A stretch of DNA of 64,000 nt from Siderastrea siderea (taxonomy: Eukaryota; Cnidaria; Anthozoa; Scleractinia; Rhizangiidae). The notes under the pieces are model-generated. The model made no database searches. It was not told where the DNA came from and saw only the letters and a program-made list of their open reading frames with translations. Position numbers and translations under genes: made by a program. The stretch spans positions 36,333,369 to 36,397,368 of the forward strand of contig OZ034975.1 of assembly GCA_964030785.1 (NCBI GenBank), written 5' to 3'. Of the stretch, positions 32,384 to 41,722 are shown one piece after another; the stretch's first letter is position 1; each line of letters begins with the position of its first letter.

Positions 32384-34719
32384 TCACACCACATTCTCGC
32401 CACAGTCTGCGGAGGTACACATGCCCTTTTCTTTGAACAGACGCTGGCACCCCTGCCATTCCTCCCGCGTGAGAACATAGTCGCCCTTCAGCTTCGAACA
32501 CCAATCCTCACATTTCGGAAGTCCGCGAAAATCAAGTTTTTCAGGAGTGTCAAACCACTCGTACGGAAACCACGATTTTACAGTTTCGCATTCGTAGGCT
32601 TTCACCCATTTCTCATAGCTGGTACCCGGACCTAAGAAGTTAATGATGTCAAGAAAGCGAAAGTTGTTCGTCAGAATGAACATGATCTTGTTTCCATTTT
32701 TTGCTACTCTTACTTTACCGGTTGTCTCAGATAGGCGCTCCGCGAAATACTCTGAGATCAGGTTCAAATCGTATCGCCCGGAGTTGAACCCGAGAACTGG
32801 CACCTGATTACACCATTCTTCAATTTTGATGCACTGCGCTTTTGGAAGCATCTCCATATCGTCAGGCATAAACGCTGCTCTTACTTTGGTCCGGATGTTT
32901 TTCCCGTGCCGCTCCAGTTCTTCCATAAACTTGCGAACCAGCTCCACCGGATTTTTTTCACAAATGTGTGTTGGCTCGCGTTCGAAGGTGTCCCCAATAC
33001 TCACCGAGATTGGTACGTGTGTGTTCTCGATCGTAAGCATGCCTGTCGGCTCCTTCCTCTTATTCTTATCTGCGTATGCTTCGAAGTCATACAATATCGC
33101 GTGTGGGTAACTTCGCATTTGGGTCCGTGGCAACTCAACATCTATTTCCCCTACTTTACACGCCCATGCCTCGATTATATGATAGCCAGCAGCTCGGAGT
33201 GCTTCTGTGCGTTTTACAGTTGCTTTGTGCCGGTCTTCTCGCGTTTGGTTATTGTGAGTAATAATTTTATTACGATCATTCGGGTAACATTTTCGGCATC
33301 CGTGCCAGTGACAGCCGTGGTATTGAAAAACAGTTTTCGTTTCATGGTTGTACCCGTCGACAGGAGAGCACTCAACCCATCGCTCACCCCCGTGCCCACA
33401 CATTGCGTGGTGAATGTGAATTTTCCGCCGCTTGGCTTCTCGTTCAAGCCACCTAAGTGATTCATGGGAAGCCTGATTTTTTGGAAAGAAGGTCTTGTCG
33501 AAAGATGGCTGTGGTGCTTCAACTTTTTCAGCTGGGCAATCGATCACCGTCTTACCTTGGGAGCACCTTTCGGTATATCGTTGAAGGCTGCAAGCTTGAG
33601 TGAATCTTGAACGGCAATGAACACATGCATACGTTCTTGCAAGCTTCGAAATATCCTCGATAAAGAATGCGTGCCCCTCATAAATTCTGATTGTAAGAAT
33701 ATTCGTTAGTTTGGCCGGTGGGTTACGCCTAAGATGCCATACCAATTCACCCTCAGTGCGCTCAGGCTCATAGACACGTATACCAAACCAATCCGAAAAA
33801 GGTGCTCCCTGATTTAGATGTCTTTCAACTTGATCAAATTCATCGAGAGATGTTTTCGGAATGTTGTTTGGTGCAGCTTTGAGTTTGAAGAAACTCTTTG
33901 CAAGCTCTCGTGCTGCTGTTGTGCTTCGATCTGATTTTACTCCACGGTGAACTGCAATGCAACGCCACAGACACAAGTTGTCCTTGTAGGTGTCCAGCGC
34001 CAGCATCGAACGGCCATGCGCAAGGTTACGCAGCCAGTCTGGTAAGGGGCCTGTGCCCAACAATGGCTGTCGGTCGAGCGCGACCTTTACATCAACATTG
34101 AAGTGGTTTTCAAACACCCACTTCGTGTACGGTCTTTCGATGTTGTCAGGGTCCATTTCTCCGCCTCAGACAGGTGTTTAAACCAAGGTGAGCCAACGTT
34201 AGTGTAATACATAATAACCGTTCCATCTTCAATGTTGCGTAGCTGATACGAGAAAATGTGCCTGGCATAGAAAGATGTGTGAATGTTCTCTCGTATTTTT
34301 ACCATAAAATCGGGTGTCAGATCTCTTTCCAGTCCTCGGATGAAGCGCCATCGAATGAAACGGCGCCCCTTTTTCTCTTCTCCCTTATGTTCGGTATTAT
34401 CATACATATCAAGAATCTCATTCTAATAGTTTGTAACATTTCGGATATTCTCTCGAGAAATTGGATCAAACTCCCTCAAAATTTCTTGTATTTTTCTCCC
34501 CTTTCTTTTACGAGGAGGAGCGGTCGGTTGAAAAGGTTTAGGAAGTAAGGGCTTATCTAAACTCTTCTCCACTTTCTCAGAAATAGGTTCATCCAATATG
34601 TTCTGAATAATTTTTCGAACAGCAGGAGCGTCCTCTGCAAGTAATTGCTCTAAAGCTTGTAACGTTGCTGGATCAAGTTCTTTCAAAAGTTCTTCAATGT
34701 TTATGTTAAGTACAGACAT
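32384..34719 (-). pseudogene. Protein-primed DNA polymerase B of Maverick, polymerase domain deleted
   Basis: ATG 34719 follows a TATA-like box by 11 bp. Three segments: 34719-34423 (acidic helices, then PPRKRKGRK), an in-frame TAG at 34423, 34407-34087 in the same frame (RRFIRWRFIRGLER), then a frameshift near 34160 into the 590-codon frame 34156-32384. That frame holds a Cys/His cluster (CVHCRSRFTQAC, residues 178-189), FQYHGCHWHGC typical of Polinton polymerases (277-287), Exo I YDFEAY with D357/E359, and Exo II FNSGRYD with N458/D463. It ends before Exo III and all palm motifs, so it could not polymerise DNA. Confidence 0.85.
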
Positions 34720-34854
34720 TGCAACTTGGATATAACAAAGATATGTAATGCTCTAATTGAGAAGCTTTTTGATATAATACAAGATTTGTGATTATCTAAT
34801 TGAAAGAATTTTTTAAAATAATACGAGATGCTTCGTTTTTAAATTTTCTTCTTT

Positions 34855-34933
34855 TTTGTACGCTGGGTGGTTTAAAAGAGGAAAATACGGGTGTAGGAAT
34901 CAGGTGGTATTTGTCAACTACCGACATTACTAC
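34855..34933 (-). repeat. Maverick terminal inverted repeat core, right copy
   Basis: Inverted copy of 21025-21103 with one mismatch. It lies about 135 bp outside the polymerase start. Outside it, GACATTTGTC near-palindromes occur at 34941-34950 and 35022-35031. Confidence 0.8.
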
Positions 34934-36163
34934 TGAACGAGACATTTGTCTTGCTAAGATTTGAACGTGACAGGGCGAGACTGAACTTATCATTATTGAA
35001 AAGCTACGTAAAACTCAACGAGACATTTGTCGGGCTGTATTATGAGCGAGAATGCGGCCAGAATCAACGAGACAAAGATAAAGAGAAATTTGTTGATTAT
35101 ATATCTGGTCTGAGTGCTTCCCGTACGAAAATGTCTGGCTTGACAAAGTCTTATTCAAGCCTAACTCTAGCCTGAATTAGTGAAAACGTAACAAAAGCCC
35201 AACATCTAATGTGTTTTGTTTACGAAGTCAAACCTTAAATTAATTAGGATTCATTATTTCATTATATCTTTCTCAATACAACATATAACAGACTGAACAC
35301 GAGCCAAAACTCACCACGATTTAAGCTTAGATTTTGTAGTTATCCGACTGATCCGGAACGATTCAGTTTCACTGGTTTCATATTACGGTCCGTTTTTGTA
35401 CCAACGGCTATCCGTTATATGTGTGTTTTATTTTATGACAATGCACTGAAAAAATGTTTTTCCAAGTAGAAGATTCTGAACAGTTTCGGCGAATAAGGCA
35501 CCATTATTCCACATTTCGTGACAGGCATGCGTCGGATTTTATCGCAAAGTTCCCCTGGGACAGCTGAGGCGTAAATGTAATTGGCCAACTTTTGTGAAAC
35601 GATTGTTTTCTTATTATCCTGCCCGATCGCATTACAAAATTGATGTGAAAACATTCTCGACCGTTGGTAATTTGACTTACAACGTAGAAAAGCACGGACA
35701 GTTTTAGCGTGAAGTACTTATGCAGTTCAGTTGGGAAACGATTTTAATGTTTTGCTTTCCTGGAGCGAAGATCTGAAGCCGTTTTGTAAATGTCTGCTCT
35801 GTCGGATTGGCTTCAAAGGCTAATGTTCGCCACGATAAATTTAGGTTCTTTGATCTGCTGCAAATTGCTGCAAATTGAAGTCACTCTCGAATTGTATTTA
35901 AGTCCATTTTTCCACAAGGGAAAGAATATGGAAGAACCGACCACAAATACTGAGGTGAGCAAAGTGTCCTCGAAAATTATAATTATCAGTGGCACATGAT
36001 TATCTACATTTTATACTGCCGAGTTCGACATTGATCATGAGAAATAATTGTAGTTTCCTTCGAGCTCCGTACCGTAAAAATATCAAGTCCAGGTTAACCT
36101 TTGCCTAGCTATAAAAAATGTTGTAGGTCTTACCTTTATTACAACGTGTGCTAGTTTAGTGTC
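34934..36163. other. Right subterminal Maverick sequence and unassigned DNA
   Basis: The first about 240 bp carry degenerate GAGACATTTGTC repeats and CCCGTACGAAAAT (about 35122), phrases also found outside the left repeat. Beyond 35.2 kb no gene was recognised; the frame near 35.76-35.95 kb ending in a GTGAGC that could be a donor has no supporting motif. Confidence 0.4.
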
Positions 36164-36166
36164 TTA

Positions 36167-36979
36167 TGCACCTATCAATGGTTTGCCCCAGGATTGGGGG
36201 GGGGGGGGCACCCCAGGGGAATTTGACATTTTCAGGTTTTCAAGTGTCAATTTCCCCACCCTTGGGTCTTCATTAAGAGTCAAATCCCTACCCCTGGGGA
36301 TCACAGACCTTGAATAGTAATGTTGACGAACTCAGGCACTCACAACAGGCACACTTTATTGCAGAATTCAGTGACTCCAGAAGATATTCTGGTGACAAAT
36401 GGTACCACCAACTTCGTGCATTTCCCCAACTGGAGAGGGCAGATTCTAGCTATTCAAATTGTACACTGCTATTAATATTATGTGTGTACTGTACGCATTG
36501 TTGTCATGAGATATTTTAGCATTGCTGGCAATTTAACACACATTTTGTACTCCTGACAATACCTGTGAATTGCTTTATTTTCTTCTTCCTTGTCTAAGCT
36601 GCCTTTGCTGCCCCTCTCTATATAACTATGTGTTATAAAACTTCAAAGACAGATAATTGATGGGTGTTAAAAACAACATTTTTTTGGTTTAAAAACATCA
36701 AAATGCTCCTTAACGTTTGTTCTGCCATCGCTCATGAAAAGAAAGGTCAAGGAAAGAATGCGGGAAGCTCATCCAAATGATTTCTGGGTATTTCCAAGAT
36801 GGCGGACCACTCATTTCCAGACCCTCTCCACCTTCCAAGATGGCAACCGAGTCAAATTTTCCACCCGGCCAGGGGAACGTTGTGGATGTCAAAATCCCCA
36901 CCCTGGTAGAGCTTCACAAAGTCAAATTCCCGTGGGTTGCCCGCTCCCCCCATCCTGGGGCAAACCATTGATAGGTGCA
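36167..36979. mobile_element. PIF/Harbinger-type MITE
   Basis: An 813-bp element beginning TGCACCTATCAATGGTTTGC and ending in its inverted copy, with TTA at both flanks (36164-36166 and 36980-36982). A 3-bp TTA/TAA duplication is characteristic of PIF/Harbinger. The repeat arms extend about 30 bp with a G run on the left. The interior repeats phrases from its own ends (AAGTCAAATTCCC) and encodes nothing recognisable. Confidence 0.75.
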
Positions 36980-37189
36980 TTACACCACTAATGCAATTTT
37001 ATCGTGTACAAAGGTTACAAAATAAACCTAACACATGTATTTTGAAATTGTTGTTCGTTGTACTAGTTATATAAAGAGCTACTCGAACCATTAAAACCGC
37101 TGTTGTCGTCTCGCTCGCCAGTGGGATTTTTTCTACCGTGAATCGGGCCTGAATCTCGCCAGATTACCGCTCATAAAGGCGCCCCAATT

Positions 37190-37350
37190 TCGCGGCGGTA
37201 CAAATGTCTCGTTCCATTCTCGTTCATTTTTCCTGCTCGTGTCAGCCTAATTTTCGCTGAGTTTTTTCTCGCTCAATTCTCTCTGTTTAGCGGGACATTT
37301 GTCTGGCTGGAATGTCGCTTGTGTCAGGCCATAAATTTTCGTACGGGAAC
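37190..37350. repeat. Third cluster of Maverick-type subterminal repeats
   Basis: Contains ACAAATGTCTCGTTCCATTC, GGGACATTTGTCTGGCTGG and AAATTTTCGTACGGG, matching phrases just outside the left inverted repeat (20895-21010) in inverted orientation. It may be the true outer right end displaced by insertions, or a separate solo end. Confidence 0.45.
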
Positions 37351-38606
37351 AGTTGTTTAACTGTAAAACGTTAAGCCTCCATCATGTATAAGGTGTAGGC
37401 TGGTATAGGAAATTCTTGTTCCTCGTGGAATAAGTGAAATTATTTGGTTGCCATTTTCCCCTTGTAAAATAGTAAATCTGCCGTCGAGAAGTTATCCACG
37501 CACGGAAGTCGCTTCTGTGTCACGCACAGTAACGCAACCCCTCGACTTCAATTCTCTCATTTCAGCCTGTTTTTATGGCCTATAAATTTATTTTAGATTC
37601 TGAATGATTGAAAACGACACCGAAAAGCCAAATGAATCTATTCGAATAGCTTGAAATAAGCTTCTGCTGGAAATGAAATAATACACAACTGACTCACCTT
37701 AAAATTTATCGGGGGAGGGGTGGGGAAGGAACGACTTCAATAGCTGCAAAACGTTTACGTGAAAAATCTGCTACAGTGAAGTAATTCAAACGATAACCGT
37801 ATACTTTGTTAGCCTGTGTTTTACATTTTTACAGGTTTCATGTATTTTTTACGTGTTAAAAAGTGATTTAATGCGACCCTTTTGTCCCTCAGCAGGTATT
37901 TCTATTTTAGGAAAATGTCAATTTTGCATAAGCTATATTGAAGATTAAAAATAAATTGCCCGCAAAGATTTTTTGATTATGTTTAAGTACAATCCTTTGG
38001 CTGTTTGGGGAAATGCAGATCAACAATAGATCTTGTCTACTACAAAGAAAAATATTCCTTTGAAATTTGGTAAAATTGGCACTTTTTCAAATCTGTCAAA
38101 CCACACTCTCTGTTGAAAATTATTTTTCAGCTGATAAGAAAAGCCTGACAGAAATATTAGTATTTTTATAAAGCAGTAGGTCAGTTTAGTAAAGAAACAT
38201 CATTTGATTTATGATTGGCTAATGTTTGTTTTGACAAGAGACATGCAAAGTTGGTAAATTTTGGAAAATTGTTTGAGCCAAAATTGCTCCCAGGGGGGGC
38301 AAATTTAAATTGCCTGTCACGTGACCACATTAGTATTAGAAGACAAATAGTAATGTCGATTTGATTACTTTCTCATGACTAGCTTTCAGCAGGCAAAGTT
38401 TGAGATAGGGTTGTTTCTGACAATTTCCAAAAATCCTTGAACCTCTCGTGGACTGGCTCTTAACTATTAGCACCGTTATAATTATGACAAAAAATGAGCA
38501 AAATCCCAGTGTCATAGTCTCTTTAATTTCGATTGTAAATAAATATAGTTGTTGCTGTTGTTGTAAAACGTAGTTTTTTTTATTCTTATTGTCTTTTAAA
38601 CAACAG
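37351..38606. other. Presumed intron of RTK gene B
   Basis: No coding text. Ends at the acceptor ACAG before the exon at 38607. Confidence 0.4.
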
Positions 38607-40515
38607 GTGGACTTCCATATCCAGGAATAAACGGCCACGAAATCGCCAACAGGCTGAAAAAGGGATACAGGATGCCGAAACCAAAACACGTTGATCAACA
38701 ACTGTAAGTGTACTTGTCTCTTATAATAAACATTCACCCGGCTATCCTGACCCCTATAGGGATCTGCAAACTTTTGCTGCGAAACCTGGCGAATGTTTCT
38801 GGAATTTCTTTGGGAGTAGTTTGGTACCATTAGAGTCCTATTTCATGGGCTGATTAATGTCGCTATCAGTGTTCTAAGAGTTATGAAGGGGGATGTTGAG
38901 AAATGCCACCTCAGGGCACAAATCACCTAAAAAAACACGGTCTGGGTAAAGCACTGTCATCGACAGACTTAAATGTTATAAAGAAGGATTAAGGGAAACG
39001 AGGTTCGACGCTGAAGGGGAGAGATAAAGCTCGCCTTCTAGAAAAGAAGGCTTGGACAAAGGCTTGAAGCAGAAGAGAAATAACGGCTCGAATAGAGTTG
39101 ATCTCAACTAAGGATGGGGAAGATTTGGAATGCCTGAGGTACGCGAATAAATTGAACGAATTGTTTTAGCCTCCTGATATCTCAAGGCTAGCTCACAAGA
39201 CAGGCAAAACAGATGCTAAACGTAGGTTACGAACTTTGGTGTGCAATTGAGCAGTTGCATACTTTTTTGTTCTTGTTTGTTTGAAGACGAAGAAGAGTTA
39301 GAGTTGTCCGTAAATGATCTGTAAATTATGTTATTCAGTTGTTGTTAATTCTAGTTACAAGATTATGCTCCAGTGCTGGCAGCAGAAGCCTAATGACCGA
39401 CCAACATTTCCCACGTTGAAAGACAAGATCACAGATTTGCTGGAAAATAGTAACGTATGTTGAAGGTATCATTTTTTCTCTATTTCATTGTGGATGAATA
39501 CCATCGGAGTGACAATATAACCGTGTTCTGAAACCCTTCTCTATTAGTCCAATTCATTCAGTTTTTAATCTAGCAATTGTTTTCGATGGCTTTTGTAGTA
39601 ATTGCTTTTAATTAATACCTTTTGTTCTTGCAAAGAAACCACTCTCAGAGACATGGCCATTTCACTAATCCTCTCTTTGCTCTTTCCACCAGTGTTGATG
39701 GATGCTAGCTAAATGGCCAATTCTAAAGTAAATTAAAAATAATAGTAATAAACAACGTGGAAGGTTCCACACCATAGTCTTCCATGGAAGTGTCTAATAG
39801 TATGTGGTACGCGATGAGAGGATCTGAGAGCCAATAAGGGCCACGCAACGTAAAGCGGAAGTTACGGTTACTCTGGACCTTCGCGGGTGTTCCCTCGGAA
39901 AAAATTCGTACGCGCGCATTGCGCATTGTGCATTGCGTTGAAGATCACCACGAGTGACAGATTATATATTACAAATATCCGACACACTTTGGGTTTACAA
40001 CATGTAAGGAATTTTCAGGCCAAGTTTCACCGAAATGCGCCGAATTTTCATACCCTATAAATTCATTTATCTGATTTAATGACGCATGGTCATTTTCGCA
40101 GTCATTTTTGCATTTTTCTTTTGCGGAATTCATTTTTTTCTGAAATCTCCATTTATTAGTCCAACGATATATAGTTTGCAGTGTTTTCCTTTAAAAGGAC
40201 CCGCAGGCGAGTTTTTTTTTTTCCGGAGGAAACGGGAGGTCACCGGCGAAGGTCCGGAGTAACCTTAAGGGCGAAAGTTACTTTGGCTGAGCAGACGAGC
40301 GAAAGTCCGGAGTGAGTTGAGGGGCATTTTTCCCAAAGAGGGTTAATTAATTTCTTGTTTCACATCATTGTGAAATTTGGCTAATTTCGAAAATGTTTGA
40401 ATGTAGTAATGTTGTATATTCCTTTTCTTTCTGTTTGTTTTCTTAGGAGACATATGTTAACCTGCAAGAATATGACACCAGTGATTGCGGATATATTGAC
40501 GACCTCTTGGAGTAG
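38607..40515 (+). CDS. Receptor tyrosine kinase gene B, last three exons
   Basis: Exons 38607-38703 (97 nt), 39355-39454 (100 nt) and 40447-40515, all with AG/GT borders and matching phases. They encode the end of a tyrosine kinase C-lobe: GGLPYPGINGHEIANRLKKG, RMPKPKHVDQQL, then MLQCWQQKPNDRPTF, and the tail ETYVNLQEYDTSDCGYIDDL. YVNL fits the Grb2-type pYxN site. Exon lengths and phases equal those of gene C on the other strand, so the two are paralogues. A polyadenylation signal AATAAA lies at 40568. Upstream kinase and ectodomain exons were not found in the window. Confidence 0.8.
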
Positions 40516-40567
40516 AGGAACACATTATTGGCTAAATAACTAAAGCTGACAGCATCTCAGTTTTGAA

Positions 40568-40573
40568 AATAAA
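40568..40573 (+). terminator. Polyadenylation signal of RTK gene B
   Basis: AATAAA, 53 bp after the stop codon at 40513-40515. Confidence 0.6.
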
Positions 40574-41169
40574 AATCATCCATCTAACATGAATTTTGGG
40601 GATAATTGATTTTCAGCAAAGCGCCAGTGGGTTATCAGTTTACCACTTTTGTTTTGGACCACTTAGTTTTTTTTGTAATTTGTCAAGATTCGTTAGGGTG
40701 TTTCTTGGTGTTGCAGAAACCATCGGTCGTCAGGTATTGGTTGGTTGTTTATTATCATTTTTATCTTTTGTTGTACGTCAGTTAGCTATCCCAGCAACCG
40801 GATCCCCAAGAAACCGCCAAAATTTCCCGCAAAGCTCGCAACGGGACTTTTTGGGGAGGACGGCTTACAAGTATTATTTTGAGTGAAAGGGGGGCCGGGG
40901 CTTAACAAAGAATTTAGAAAATGACATAGGGTGCTCGCCCTTAAAGCCTTGCAATTAAAAAAAAACTTAAGAAGTGATAGAAAGTGCAAGTTCAATATGT
41001 TACTGACGCCTATCAGGCCAAGTGAACTTCATTTGACTAGACATTTTGTATTTGATGATGTATTACAATATACTTTTGCCTTACAACAAAATTAAGACGC
41101 AAGCTTCGACACGAAACCTAGTTTGGCGACAAAATTTTCTTCTTTATATAATCACTGTTTAGATAGTTG

Positions 41170-41722
41170 CTAATCTGTCAGATCTTTGACATTTGTGTAA
41201 AGGCTGTTGTCATACTGACTAAGGTTGACGTACGTCTGAAAAGGAAAAAAACGTTTATTCTTTAGTTGGGATTATATATTGTAGCTACGGCGTATATCAT
41301 TTTTCTAATGCGATTTGGGGAAACTTTGAAAATACAAGTGAAATTTATCCTTAATTCTACGAGGACTCAATGCGATTACTTGTTTATAAGACAAGAAAAA
41401 AAACACACACGAACAAAAAAGAAAGGTGTAAATAAAGAAAAATAGTTAATTCCCACAACCCGTCGTCTTTGGTGTATTTGGTGGATTTCATCATGATTTT
41501 ATGGTATGACCTAAACGAAATACTAAGGCGTCTTCTAAGCATCTTCACTTGTAAAGCTGAAACTGACAAAACATTGAACCGAAGGGATAAATTATTTTAT
41601 ATTCTCTCGTCACTATGTGTACCTTGTTGTTTTTCTCCATTTGCTTCATAGTCTTTCTGAGTTTGTCAAACGTGGGTCGATCAGTTGGCTGCTCTTCCCA
41701 ACATCTCAGCATAATCTCGTAT
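41170..41722 (-). CDS. Gene C last two exons
   Basis: Exon 41722-41623 (100 nt) encodes [18 protein letters not shown], closing the kinase fold. Exon 41235-41170 encodes the tail [20 protein letters not shown] and the stop at 41172-41170. YVNL is shared with gene B and fits a Grb2 SH2 site. Confidence 0.85.

Larger units (their letters stand above)
21025..34933. mobile_element. Degraded Maverick/Polinton (adintovirus-like) element
   Basis: Two copies of a 79-bp sequence, 21025-21103 and inverted at 34855-34933, differ at a single base by eye and bracket about 13.9 kb of viral-type genes. Gene content is capsid protein, packaging ATPase, adenain-like protease, pX-like protein, phospholipase A2-like protein, collagen-stalk fibre and protein-primed DNA polymerase B. 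That set defines Mavericks/Polintons and the related adintoviruses. No retroviral-type integrase was found. The polymerase lacks its catalytic half and most genes carry frameshifts, so the copy is inactive. Outer limits are uncertain: related subterminal repeats continue to about 20.9 kb on the left, to 35.1 kb on the right, and recur at 37.2-37.35 kb. Confidence 0.85.

Noticed and set aside
32846..33460. Plus-strand frames opposite the polymerase
   Set aside because: They are antisense to a 590-codon frame with Exo I and Exo II motifs.
35764..35955. Possible first exon ending in GTGAGC
   Set aside because: No signal peptide or motif, no matching next exon found, and short frames of this size are frequent here.
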